From NCBI GenBank assembly GCA_000328365.1, contig KB291798.1:812372-876371 (forward strand): 64,000 nt of DNA, written 5' to 3'. The stretch is from Capitella teleta (Eukaryota > Annelida > Polychaeta > Capitellidae). A program made the translations under genes and the position numbers. The notes under the pieces are model-generated. The model did no database searches, was not told the origin of the DNA, and was given only the letters and a program-made list of their open reading frames with translations. How positions within the stretch are numbered: position 1 is the first letter of the stretch; each line of letters opens with the position of its first letter. Below, one piece after another: positions 51,801 to 62,055 of this stretch.

Positions 51801-53257
51801 TTGTGCTGTTGACGTTATGCTCAAAGCATTTCCATGATTGGGTCACTGCCCTATAAGTATAAATTTCAATCTCCGTTTTCAGTCACGGAAAGACAGAGAA
51901 ATCGACAGCCATGACATTCAGACCTATTCAGTATTTCTAAAATTCACAGCAGAAACGGAAAGCCGAGCATTCAACTGTAGACAGTTGCTCTCCTGAATAC
52001 TGTGCATGCGTACGGTAATACGGCTAATATAGCCACCGGAGCCTTCACGTTGCTTATCTATTGAAACATTGGTTCTTTATTGGATTACACGTTCAGACAA
52101 GACGATGACTTTACAGGATCCAAACAGCCTTCTGGAAGAAATTGTTGAAGAATTGTCGCATAGGTTAAAGGTCAAAGGAATTAGGAGCTCGGTTGAAGGA
52201 CACAGTGACTTATCCAGCACCGATGAAGCACTTCAAGGAGCTGCCGTGTTCGTTCGGATTCTGGATGCTCTGCACCAGGAATGTGACGTCAACACCGACG
52301 ATGCTCCCGTCGGTGTTGATGACGACCGGAGATGCCCGGGATCAGAGGACGAAATGGACAATGGGGAGGCTGAAGCGGATGATGACCCAGGTACCAAGTA
52401 CAATGTCGCTAATACATCTGTCAAAGTACTTGATTAAAACTACAAGTAATGTACGTAGACCTTGATCCTAGACGCGAAGCTCTCGTATAGCATCGTACAC
52501 TGACGATGTGAAGCGGCAGTTGGTTTATACTGGAATCTTATTTCAGACGATATCGACTACGGGAAGTGGTTGCCAGAGAAGAGCAAGAGAAAGCGTTTCA
52601 GATGTTGGAACAGTTGGAGGACGCAGAACAAAAGGGGAGACACGAATCAGCGGATGTCGTGGCGAGGCAACCGACTCGAAACACTGCGAGCAAGATTGTC
52701 TCGGAACTCGAGTTGCTAAATACGTAAAAGTTATTGATTATTGTCTGAATTAAACTTCCATGTACATGTAGTTCGTCTCCCTAATCCCTCCATCGTTTTA
52801 GTATGGTGTGGTAATCAATGCAATATACTATATACATTACCGGTAAGTACTCATTACGTACTCATCCTGTGACAAGACTTACAAAGTTATTTGTTTACAT
52901 GTACTTTGTGTACCGTATATGATATAGCAGGATAATTGTTCCACGCAGGGCAGAAATCTGGTTTTCATGTGCGTGTATAATTGAACACATACACGTACAA
53001 TGTATCATACTATCAGACAGGATTTTTTTTAATGCTTCGGTTTTGAATATGAAACTAATTCACGTACAAAGTACACCAGTACTGTACTACTATAGATAAA
53101 GGAAATTGAAGGCAATATTGTCGTGGCCCCAGTCGGAACGTAAAAAGAGGACGATATCCTGTTTGGTAGCAGATGTATCTTGCAAACTCAAAACAATTCT
53201 CTGTTACTCACCAGATACTACAGATAGAGGATGCGAGTCCACTTTGTAGATGTCCAT
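48892..53257 (-). CDS. Unrecognised 216-aa protein, 5 exons
   Basis: Exons, 5' to 3' on the minus strand: 53257-53212, 51382-51255, 51198-50955, 49903-49833, 49053-48892. They total 651 nt with matching phases and consensus sites (GTGAGT, GTAAGT, GTCAGT, GTAAGT donors). An in-frame TAG precedes the ATG. The protein starts MDIYKVDSHPLSVVSG, has a hydrophobic helical stretch (FDFLDLYILHQTLMQAIDFT), a conserved-looking basic segment YRGRRPPFPVRMDL, a part that reads like a beta core (WRPLVLALGM), and ends TKESAM. I see no signal peptide, transmembrane helix or known motif. A GC-rich minus-strand frame at 50372-50764 lies in its third intron but does not fit the phases. Its first intron (1.8 kb) houses a plus-strand gene. 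Confidence 0.72.
50372..50764 (-). other. GC-rich open frame inside intron 3 of the 216-aa gene
   Basis: A 130-codon minus-strand frame is rich in Pro and Arg (LKEVLRRTPSATDP, ISPRYRRRRYNLRR), with third positions mostly G or C. It has no ATG in good context, it is preceded by an in-frame stop, and no donor within it gives the phase needed to join the flanking exons. It may be an exon of an alternative transcript or simply non-coding GC-rich sequence. Confidence 0.2.
52105..52727 (+). CDS. Unrecognised acidic/coiled-coil protein, two exons, nested in an intron
   Basis: Exon 1 from ATG 52105 (an alternative ATG is at 52069) encodes a helical, then strongly acidic stretch: LLEEIVEELSHRLKVKG, later DDAPVGVDDDRRC and EDEMDNGEAEADDDPG. 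Exon 2 (52547-52727) reads best as RYRLREVVAREEQEKAFQML, EQLEDAEQKGRHESADVVAR and ends SELELLNT, typical of an amphipathic helix. Joining these frames needs a weak donor AA|GTACAA at 52397 (474 nt, 157 aa). The stronger CAG|GTACC at 52390 would enter a Trp/Arg-rich frame that looks non-coding. I do not recognise the family. It lies wholly within intron 1 of the minus-strand 216-aa gene. Confidence 0.55.
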
Positions 53258-53929
53258 GCCTTTGATTTCACCGTTCAATGGTCTCTAACGATGTCTCTTT
53301 AATAAGCCAGCGGCTCAAGATCCTTAAACGTTGTAAAATCACGTGCTCGCTTTACAACTGTTTATCTTGGCGAGTAAACGAAAAATGAGTCATGAATAAT
53401 CCGTTTTCAAGAAAACCACTCGGCGGCACCCGTAAAACCACCCGGATGCCATAGATATTTCCCGGATTTTAACTTCACATAACTTTATGATATTTGTACA
53501 AAGCATTGACGAGAGCAAAAAAAATTAATCAAGAAAAAATAAAATGTATATGGAGCTGCACCCTCACTATATCGACAAGCTATTTCGTTTTGACGAAAAT
53601 GTAACCACTCGAATTGATCTTTATCAGGAAGAACAAAGTGATACATTGTAAACTCTTTCAACTTGAATCAAGTAAATGTACCAGACCGGTCGAAATAATC
53701 AATAGTTTGAATGTGGAAAATCATGAATAAACGCGTTTCTTCTCATCTCACTTGAATAAAACTCCCAAGAATAAAAGATGACCCACTGGATTATAATGGG
53801 AATATTATCAAGTAAACACCATGCGATATTTGCAATAAGTAATCGATGTACAATCAGGGAATCATTGCCAATCAGGTGAATAAACAAATACAACAATCAA
53901 CAAAATATAATTTATTCAACAAGCGCAAA

Positions 53930-56575
53930 TCATGAGGGTTGTGTTTTGGTGGGTGATTGCGGATTGCGTTTCCTTCGCTTCCGGCTCCTTTTCCTCTTGC
54001 CCTCCTTCTCTGCTATCGGTTGAGTCGCGGCACTCTTCTTCTTTTTCCTTGAAAGTGGGTTTGGGCCTTTGGGTTTCTTGCGCTTCTTCGTGACCACTGG
54101 CGATGCTTCTTCCTCCCCAAGAATCGCCTTCTTCATCTCTTTCAATCTTTCCAGTTCTTTGTCCTCTGCTGGTAACTCCGATTCCTCTTGTGACGCTTTT
54201 GACGGCTTCTCTAAATTTATTGCCTTATGAGAAATATACAGCAGAGGAACGCCAGGCAGCGACCGCACCACTTTCGTCAACTGCGGATCCTGGAAATAAA
54301 CATAAATTCACAACCAATTTCAAAAAATATTACAACTGATTTTAAAATATCAAATCAAAATATGTTGAATCAAAAGTCCTGAGATAACTGGTAATTACGA
54401 GGGTTGTTCGAAAAGTGCTTGGCCTAACTAACGTAGAACACGTTGTCACAGAATGTCGAAATTTGACTTGAATATAGGTCAGCTTTTCAGATAAAAATTG
54501 CGAGCATTGAATTTCCAAGAGAGTAACGTGATCACTTCTGGCGCCAATTTGAGTGATCCAAGGGTCAGCATTTCGTCAAAATGCGGCAAACTGATTTACG
54601 CGCTAATTCAAATTCGATTTTAAAGTTTAAATTATTATTCATCGAGGGATTTTTCTGATATTTTCCTCATAGACGCATCAAAGCAACGAAAAATAAATGT
54701 GTTTGTAACAATATGATGGAATTATTATAAAATAGTCAAATGAAGCAGCCCAGGAGAAAGCACCGGTACTGGCATAATTTTATAAAGTGATATAATTATC
54801 CAGAGTTGTGCACAAATATATGGGTACAGTCAATATTTTTTTCACTCTAAAACCGACACATTGCAGGGTGAGGGCCAGACAGTAAACCTCAGAGTAGCCC
54901 ACGGGCCAAAGAAAATACCGAACGGATAGAAATATATATAATTAAATATTTTTTTCAAGAAAAGGTCTATTCAATATTGCTAAAACATGCAAATTTGACA
55001 CTCTCAGAATGATTTAAACACAGTTTAATTCGTGGGAATGCACTACTTAAATGCTCTGATGAGAACCTTTAATAATTGCATGTAAAACATGATGTTGCTT
55101 ATCAAAAACTATTGAAGAGATGTCAGGCTTCACTGAACACAAAGAGAGCTTAATCAGGTCCATGAGGTTGGAGCCATTTTAGCTGAGAACAGAGGCGACT
55201 TCTGGTGAGCTTCATCCTGGTTGCTGCCTCTCCATCTGCTGGCAGATTCCAGGAAATGGCGATCCATCTGGCTTTCAATGAGGGGAGATTCTTGATAGCA
55301 AATCGTGCATGTAACAAATCAAGCAAACTGGAGTGCTATTTCACTTAAGTATCTTTATAAAAGAAGAATATTCATCCTCAATGGTATTATCTTGATTGAA
55401 TATGGCCCGCGCTCCAGTTGGAATAGAAATAACTTTTCGAGGGGGAAAAGTTTGATATTTTGTTGTTTTCATTTGAAGAGTTACAGGCAGGCCAGATATA
55501 ATAGTAAAGCAACGGAGAGGCCGTGGGTCACTCTGAGGGGCCTCGCGAGCCAGAGTTTTGAGGCCCCTGCTCTAAAATATCCATTTGGATACACATGCAT
55601 AGTGACAAATATTTAACTAAATTATCAGAAAGGCAAAATCTTAAGGCAGCAGCAGATGCCTCAAGTATATGTCCACATAACACAAGTTTTTAACATATGT
55701 GGCGGAATAATTATTTTAAATGGCTGCGTGGCTTTATGATCGAATGATGAAAAATGGGCGGGTATTTTTGATGCACCTCCGCAGCACAATTTCAGAGTAA
55801 TTTTCCTTTTTTTGTCAATAGATTTCCATTAAATATTCATCCCAACAAAGCCAATATACAAGCAGTGAACTTGATTAAAATTAGAGATCAAATGTTATAG
55901 TTGAGAAAGTGTTATAAGAGGCCCACAAATCAAACTGTTGGCACCCGAAATGAGACTTTGACAGTGATATCGGTAGAAGTGCGCTCAATCAGAAACTAGT
56001 TATGCCAGGGAAATAAAAAAGCTACACGTGATCATATAAATAGTTACTCTAACCTCCAAATTTCACCTCTCTAGTATTGCGCTGCATGTTCTATGTTTGG
56101 CCGAGAACAAACAACCCTCGTAAATTAAATAAAATGGTGCCTATTTATACACAGCACAAAGCCATTCACCTGGGTAGCAATCATAAACTTCTTGTTTTTC
56201 TTTGCCATTCGTCTGAGACAGACAGCCCCAGAGACATCGCGATGTTTGCAAGGTTCAACTTCAAATTGCTGCAGAACTTTCCATGGTCCAAAGAGGAGCG
56301 GCCCTGAGAGAGAACACACAATACTAAACGCAGTCCTCGATTTCACAAACGTACCAACCAAAAGATTTGCATTCTCTGATGACGCACTGCGTGGTTTTGA
56401 TTTTCACTTCGCAGTCGAGATATTTTGGGAGCTGATCAGCAATGTTGATTTTGAAGGAGAGCGCTGCCTTGCAAAATGTGCCATCGAGGAGAATGTTGAA
56501 GGGAGGCTCGAGGGAGAAGAAGTTCTTGTAGTGCAGAAGCGTGCGATGTAAGGTCTTCTGTCGCTTGATTTTCAT
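53930..56575 (-). CDS. UTP23: rRNA-processing protein UTP23, 236 aa, 3 exons
   Basis: Exons, 5' to 3' on the minus strand: 56575-56359, 56303-56170, 54289-53930 (711 nt). It starts MKIKRQKTLHRTLLHYKNFF, then FNILLDGTFCKAAL, in which the Asp is one of the few acidic residues kept in this degenerate PIN domain, then KIKTTQCVIRECKSFG. Exon 2 holds the zinc-binding region (CKHRDVSGAVC) and ends FMIATQ, joined to DPQLTKVVRSLPGVPLLYIS. The tail is the usual Lys/Arg-rich nucleolar extension. UTP23 belongs to the small-subunit processome and is needed for release of the snR30/U17 snoRNA and 18S rRNA maturation. By my alignment to the recalled human protein, the first of four zinc ligands is Phe. Exon 1 uses a GTTGGT donor. 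AATAAA lies about 14 nt past the stop (complement of 53911-53916). Human UTP23 is 249 residues. Confidence 0.93.
54398..56120. mobile_element. Mariner-like element in UTP23 intron 2
   Basis: The left end CGAGGGTTGTTCGAAAAGTG and the complement of the right end CGAGGGTTGTTTGTTCTCGG share their first 11 bases and further blocks (GGCC..AAC.TAGAACA). TA flanks both sides (54396-54397 and 56121-56122). GAGGGTTGTTCGAAAAGT is a typical mariner-type terminus. Without the nested element the copy is about 1.0 kb, and no transposase motif is visible, so it is non-autonomous or decayed. Confidence 0.75.
54853..55569. mobile_element. hAT-like non-autonomous element nested in the mariner-like copy
   Basis: The right end, read as complement, is CAGGGGCCTCAAAACTCTGG, a common hAT terminus. 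It is echoed in inverse near the left end (CAGGGTGAGGGCCAGACAGT from 54864, then CTCAGAGTAGCCCACGGGCC). The 8-mer CTCTAAAA occurs at 54845-54852 and 55570-55577, matching the 8-bp target duplication of hAT elements. The left terminus would then begin 11 bp outside the CAGGG motif, so this boundary is uncertain. Confidence 0.6.
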
Positions 56576-57539
56576 AATGTGTTAGTACCTGGGAAGAAAG
56601 CAAACATTGCATGAATTAAGAGCAAATATCTCTTCACTGTGGTACATGTCACATAATCAATCTATTCTCATGTCATTGATATTTCCAATTATTTCTGTTA
56701 TTCAACTGCAGACAAACTTTCCTGGTCAGTCTACTGGTCAATCTGAGTCAAACAGGACAACAGTCAATCGGCGAATACCAACAATAACCTCACACACCCC
56801 AGACCAAATCACATATTGCGCTATTATAGGCTCAATTCTTCGACTGGTCAAATGCAAAACGTATGGAGATTCATGTATCATCTGCGTGCATGTATTCAGA
56901 ATTCGTTTTGCGCTTGCATCGTGAAGCAGTCGTCTTTCGCGGTTTTATTATAACGGACTGTCAATGAAAAGATGCCACTCATAAAAGAAGAAAACCTGGC
57001 AGTGTAGTGGTACACTTCACTCCAGATATGCCTTGTAGATGCAAGGAGAAACTCTTGGGCGACTCAAAAAGCAAAAAGAAAATCATAGGCCTGATTGCAC
57101 TAGAGTTAGAGGGAGCTGGGTGTACTGCAATAGACGCTGATGGTGATTCAAACTTTGTGCTGACGATTGCAATTGCCAATCTGGTCATTATACTTTGCCA
57201 TAAATAAAGAATACAAAATGCACCCAGTGTTTTTTATATCAGATATTCAGCAACCCAAAAAAGGCCAAATAGTATATGGGACACTGGTATACACTTAATA
57301 AAAAGTGAAATTATTTTGCACTAGTAAAATGGAAGGCACCCGAAGCTAGCGGGGTCCGGGGCAGGTTCCCCCGAGAAAAACAATCACATCGAGGATGCCA
57401 AAATAGGCAGCTATAGGCATTATGAGAACCCAAAATGCAGGATGAAAAATTAGTAAAAAGGCATAAAAATCTGAATATGAGAAAATGAAGTCAGGAACAA
57501 ATGTATTAGTCTGTAGCCAATAGGACGGAATTCTTTATT
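56576..57539. other. Spacer upstream of UTP23, with a possible transposon-derived frame
   Basis: The UTP23 promoter should lie at its left edge. A plus-strand frame at 57007-57207 reads MVHFTPDMPCRCKEKL and GAGCTAIDADGDSNFVLTIA. The A-D-G-D-(A/S) pattern resembles a block seen in repeated, unnamed proteins of marine invertebrates. This is a weak recollection and the rest of such a protein is absent. Confidence 0.3.
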
Positions 57540-57617
57540 ATCCAGACTAGACAAAAGTTGACTGAAACAAAGCAAAAATGGTACAGATGAAGAAAAAAAT
57601 ATGGAAGGAAAAAAAAA

Positions 57618-57672
<55 letters not shown>

Positions 57673-58040
57673 GAAAAAGTAGACTGAGAGAAACAAAATA
57701 TATAATGCTACATGTAAAGAAAAAAAAATATGGATGGAAAAAAAAAATAAAAAAAAATAATAGAAAACAGTTGACTGAGAGAAACAAGTAAAAGATGCTA
57801 CATATAAATAAAAAAAAATATGGATGAAAAAAAAATTAAAAAAAATAATAGAAAACAGTTGACTGAGAGAAACAAAATAAAACATGCTACATATGAAGAA
57901 AAAAAAATATGAAAGGAAAAAAAGAAAAGAAAAGAAGAATAATAATAGAAAACAATTGACTGAGAGAAACAAAATAAAAAATGCTACATGTGAAGAAAAA
58001 AAATATATGGAAGGGAATTAAAAAAAAAAAAAAAGAAGAA
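57540..58040. repeat. ~90-bp purine-rich minisatellite with an embedded AAT microsatellite
   Basis: The core TTGACTGAGAGAAACAAAAT recurs at about 57771, 57858 and 57957, with variants at 57682 and 57553. Each is followed by ATGCTACAT, AAGAAAAAAAATATGGA and an A-rich stretch. Spacing between copies is 87-99 bp. (AAT)n occupies 57619-57671. The complementary strand gives long Phe/Tyr-rich open frames that are not genes. Confidence 0.88.
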
Positions 58041-58172
58041 GAATAAAAAAAACCTGATGACTATAAAAAAGTACGGAAGGAAATTTTAAAAAAGGAAAGA
58101 AAAAAAAAAAGATAAAAAAAAACAATACTGAAACAAATGAGCATCAGACTATCACCAAAAAATTTCAAGTAA

Positions 58173-58851
58173 TTAAAATGCAAAGAGATCATCTTCATCC
58201 ACATGATCATCACAATCAATTTCACACATCTCATCTTCACGTTGATCTCCATTATCAAATAAGTCACTATAAGGATACATGACCTCCTGTTCCTCCTCTT
58301 CACACACCACCTATTTGTGCAGAAATTAATAAATTCAGCACAAATATCTGGTTATTAAGCTTACACTGATGATGACTAATAAAAAAATAAAGTGATTCTG
58401 TGATCTCATATGTAACGCTATAGGAGTATGGTTTAAGCCTGATCAATCAGCAATGATTAACTGAACCGGCTCACGTCTGTCACGGTCTGCAGAGTAACAG
58501 ACCTCAGAAAGAGAAGAATGTTCAATAATTCAATGAATGAATGACTCCGAATGACTCATTCATCAATGACTGATGAGTCCAAATCATCGCGAATGGCGAA
58601 TGAGTTCACTGACTCAATCAATCCTTCAATGCGTCCATACTCATGATAATATAGTCTAGAATACTCAATAGATATTAATTATTCAATTCAACATTTTGAT
58701 TTCATGCCACCAAAAGCCAAGGTTGTTCTTTAACAAGCCACAAGAGAGGGATAAAATCAGAGAAAACAGAGGAAAATAAGATACCTGAATTTTGTCCAGC
58801 AGAATCAGAATACGGCCAGTTTTATAATTTTTTGTTTTTTTTTTTTTTCAT
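58173..58851 (-). CDS. Small acidic protein, two exons, frame interrupted at an A14 run
   Basis: Exon 2 (58310-58173) encodes an acidic C-terminus: VVCEEEEQEVMYPYSDLF, then CEIDCDDHVDEDDLFAF and stop. Exon 1 (58851-58785) encodes KNYKTGRILILLDKIQ before a GTATCT donor, in matching phase 0. The only nearby ATG (58851) is followed by fourteen A, which puts it one base out of this frame. With a run of 13 or 16 A, the two exons would give a protein of about 67-68 residues starting M-K-K-K-K. Either the run length is misassembled, or there is slippage, or translation enters from an unseen exon. No family is recognised. CCAAT boxes stand just upstream. Confidence 0.45.
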
Positions 58852-58960
58852 GGCGTCTGCGGACGCCAACCATTGATATGACTTCAGACACACTTCTTCG
58901 ACTCGTGATTGGACAGTCCAAATTTCTTCCAATCAGAATCATCAAATTCATGGCAATACG
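58852..58960 (-). promoter_or_regulatory. CCAAT-box promoter for the small acidic-protein gene
   Basis: On the minus strand, a CCAAT (complement of ATTGG, 58908-58912) lies about 60 bp before the ATG, and an ATTGG (complement of CCAAT, 58929-58933) about 80 bp before it. A GGCGTCCGCAGACGCC palindrome abuts the ATG. This is the spacing expected for a compact animal promoter. Confidence 0.45.
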
Positions 58961-59216
58961 CCTGCGCACTCTTACACCACAGCCGCTACGAATTTACTGC
59001 GAATAGATGGGAACTGCATTTTTGATAACATCCGATTTTCACAGACCCCGAAACAAGAAGCGAGCAATCGCTAGTGCACGCCATCGCTCGCGCAAAATCG
59101 CAAACAGGCGAGCGACTGATCGCACGCCTAGCCCTAGGAAAATCGTTCGCGTCACAAACTCACAATGTTATCTTCTTCCACCTGATGTGAAGCCTGTTAT
59201 TTATCATCATCTCATC

Positions 59217-59834
59217 ATCATCTTCAGCTGTTCTCGCCACTGCTGGCGGATAGCTTCCACAACCTTCTCCATTCCTCTCTATTTTGGGCCTTGTGCATCC
59301 AGTTCATGCCAACCTCTTCCTCCACTTCGTCCCTCCACCTTCTCTTTGGCTTTCCTCTGGCTCTCTTTCCCTCTCTTGGTGTCCATTCTGTGGTCATCTT
59401 GGCCCATCTGTTGTTTGCCATTCGTGCAACATGTCCTGCCCAGGTGCTTTTCTTTTCTCTTACTTCTTTAGTGATATCTTTAACTTTTGATCTTTCTCTG
59501 ATGACTTCATTTCTGATCTTATCTTTCAACGTGATGTTAAGCAAGCTTCTTTCCATGCTTCTCTGTGCTGCTGCCAGTTTTCTTGCTTGATGTTTTGTGA
59601 GGGCCCAAGTTTCGGCACCATATGTCAATGATGGTAAAATTACAGTGTCCATGATCCTCTTTTTCAAATTGTTGGGGATGTTCTTGTCTTTCAGGAAGTG
59701 GCTGTACTGACCAAATCTTCTCCAACCAGCTGTTATCCTTTGATTGATCTCTGTACTCATTTCGTTTCGGGATGTTAACATTCTTCCAAGATATTTATAT
59801 TCTGCCACTTCTTCAAGCGTTTCTCCGTCGATTG
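59217..59834 (-). mobile_element. RTE-type LINE 3' fragment
   Basis: The minus-strand frame encodes the C-terminal domain of an RTE reverse transcriptase without a stop: EEVAEYKYLGRMLTS, ITAGWRRFGQYSHFLK, VILPSLTYGAETWALTK, RSMERSLLNITLKDKIRNE, STWAGHVARMANNRWAK and RGKPKRRWRDEVEEEVG. The order is characteristic of RTE/BovB-like elements. Its intact frame suggests a fairly young insertion. It is cut at its 5' side directly against a copy of the ~150-bp dispersed repeat. Confidence 0.9.
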
Positions 59835-59999
59835 GCTAGCATGGGAATAGTGATGACCAATCGCCGTTTCCAAAAACACCTCGCGCAGCGGTTTGATCCC
59901 TAACCCTGCATCATCAATATGTGTATTTGGTAAGAATAATATGTGGTTTGTTCGTATATGTTGAGGGACTATTTCGTGTGTGCGTAGTATGTGTTATAG
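59833..59999 (-). repeat. Third copy of the ~150-bp dispersed repeat
   Basis: The complement contains ACACATACTACGCACACACG, then GAAATAGTCCCTCAACATAT, AACAAACCACA, ATTATTCTTACCAAATACAC, GAGGTGTTTTTGGAAACGGC and ends CACTATTCCCATGCTAGCCA, collinear with the copies at 29713-30016. Confidence 0.8.
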
Positions 60000-61790
60000 G
60001 ATTTATTTATGTGTAATAATACAACAATGGTGGATTATCGTTGATCCAATGTTAGTTCAACGTGAAAGTAATAATTTAGTTGAATAACGACTTTCCCTTA
60101 GTTATCAGCGCGCAACGTTAGGTTTATAACATATATAGTTATGTGTTACTTCTCCTGTCTATAATCCTTTCACTAGCTCGTTAATATGAATTTTGGGGGT
60201 CCGGGGTAATTCGACAAGTGAACCATAAAACGTTTACTATTTTACTGAAAGCAGATGGTGTCATGGTAAAATATGGATTGTATCATTCATTGTCATTTGT
60301 GCCTAAAATTTAGAGCCATACGAAGTGCGGATTTCGGGGGAAATTAAGTACACTGTTAGTCTGTACTGACAGCATTCCAGTACATCACTGATTGATGTGT
60401 GTACTGTGTTGTTGTTTGCGTGTTCCATGATTCCTTTGTTAGGATCCTAATCATCCTTGTTGTTAGATTTCAGAGTGACAGAACTGTTTTTCACTATATA
60501 TACGTCATACTATATATCATTAGGCCTAGTACTAAAAAAATACTAAAATACTACTAGTAGTACTACTACTACTACTAGTAGTAGTAGTACTACAATAATT
60601 TATTCAATAATATTCAATAATAGCAATTTTGACTTCAAGACTTGTATTGTAATTTTCAACTGGGTACATAATTATAATACATATACATTTAGACTGTTTG
60701 AAATAATATATGATGTTTCACTATGTGTCCTTTAATCTTATATTCATTTATATTCATAAAATGCTTTTATTTAACGCCAACCTTTTAGTTCAAATGCTTG
60801 TTCAAATTTCTGTTTTCGACTTCAGAGCATGCAAGGCGCAAAATGCGTTTCACTTTCGTTCACTGACGCTCAGGCCGAGGACTATTCAGTGTTTACCGAG
60901 CACTCTACGTTGCAAGGTCCGAGGCGGCTCGTTGCATAGATATGGAGATCAACTTATGTCTACAAGAGTTGGGGTCTACCGGTATCTCTGATCCATTGTG
61001 AAAACAAGAATTGTCTAAGCGTGTCCCGAGATAAGTCACTCGCAGTTTCGCACGAATTATAAAATAAACGACATTAATTTCATACTATCACTTGACATGA
61101 AATTCATGCTATCTTAGTATCTAAGGTATGAATTTTATATTGGGCTACATATACTATCATGAAATCCATATTATCAGTCAGCTTTTTCTTCTTGAATTGT
61201 TATCAATTGTCATTTCCACTATTCATTTAGATGCAATTACGTTAAAACCTAAGTTAGTGACCACCTGTAGTCATCAACAATCAGACTCTGATTCTAGACC
61301 CCGAAGCAGCCAAGCTGCGAAAATACGGCTGGCTGAAGCATCAATTCGGTGACTAGCTGGCTAGGCCGATCTTTTTTCTCGGTGGCAGCTGAGTAAAAAT
61401 TATGGCTCAAACTGGCTCAGAGTAAACATAATTATTTTCTCTCTCGAGTCCAAATATCAAAATTAGTGCTGTTAGAACATAATTATGCACTCAGAGCCAA
61501 AAGCAAGGCAACAATATGCACCATTCCAAGACTATTTAATATCTATTATTTTAACACTGATGAGGAATTAAATAATTAATAAATAACAATGTTAATTATG
61601 TCATGGCATCTCATACAAGATATATTGTGTTATAACCCTTTAAAGCTACCGATTTACTTGGAGGATATTGTAATCAAGAATCCATAATGCAGCTGTCCTC
61701 CATGGATTCGCTGACAGTTATATTTGACAGTATTTATATCTGAGTAAAAAATAGTATGAAGAATAATAACTCACAGTCAAATATAACATA
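60000..61790. other. Intergenic, nothing assigned
   Basis: AT-rich sequence with no exon chain. A CTACTAGTAGTACTACTACT-type simple repeat lies near 60545-60595, similar in kind to the one near 28590-28680. Confidence 0.5.
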
Positions 61791-62055
61791 CAGTCAAACC
61801 TCTTTATAACGTCAATTGCTATTAAGATGGTCGCACTTAACATCAGTATTTAGCATGTAACAAATCTATCTCCATGTTAATAATAATAATAAGAAGAAGA
61901 ATGAGAGAGAACTTGCGCTAAACTAGAAAATAAAAAAACAACAAAATACAGATATGCATCAATTCAAGAAAATAAACAATCAATTATTACATAGTGAATT
62001 AATTAAAAACATCAGCATGATTGAATTCATAGGATATGCTCAAAATATGACTGAC

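Noticed and set aside
54853-55616. 103-codon frame at 55305-55616 as a transposase
   Set aside because: It shows no transposase motif and lies inside a non-autonomous hAT-like insert.
57506-57972. Phe/Tyr/Leu-rich minus-strand open frames resembling membrane proteins
   Set aside because: They are translations of the A-rich minisatellite and AAT repeat, with no non-repeat coding sequence.
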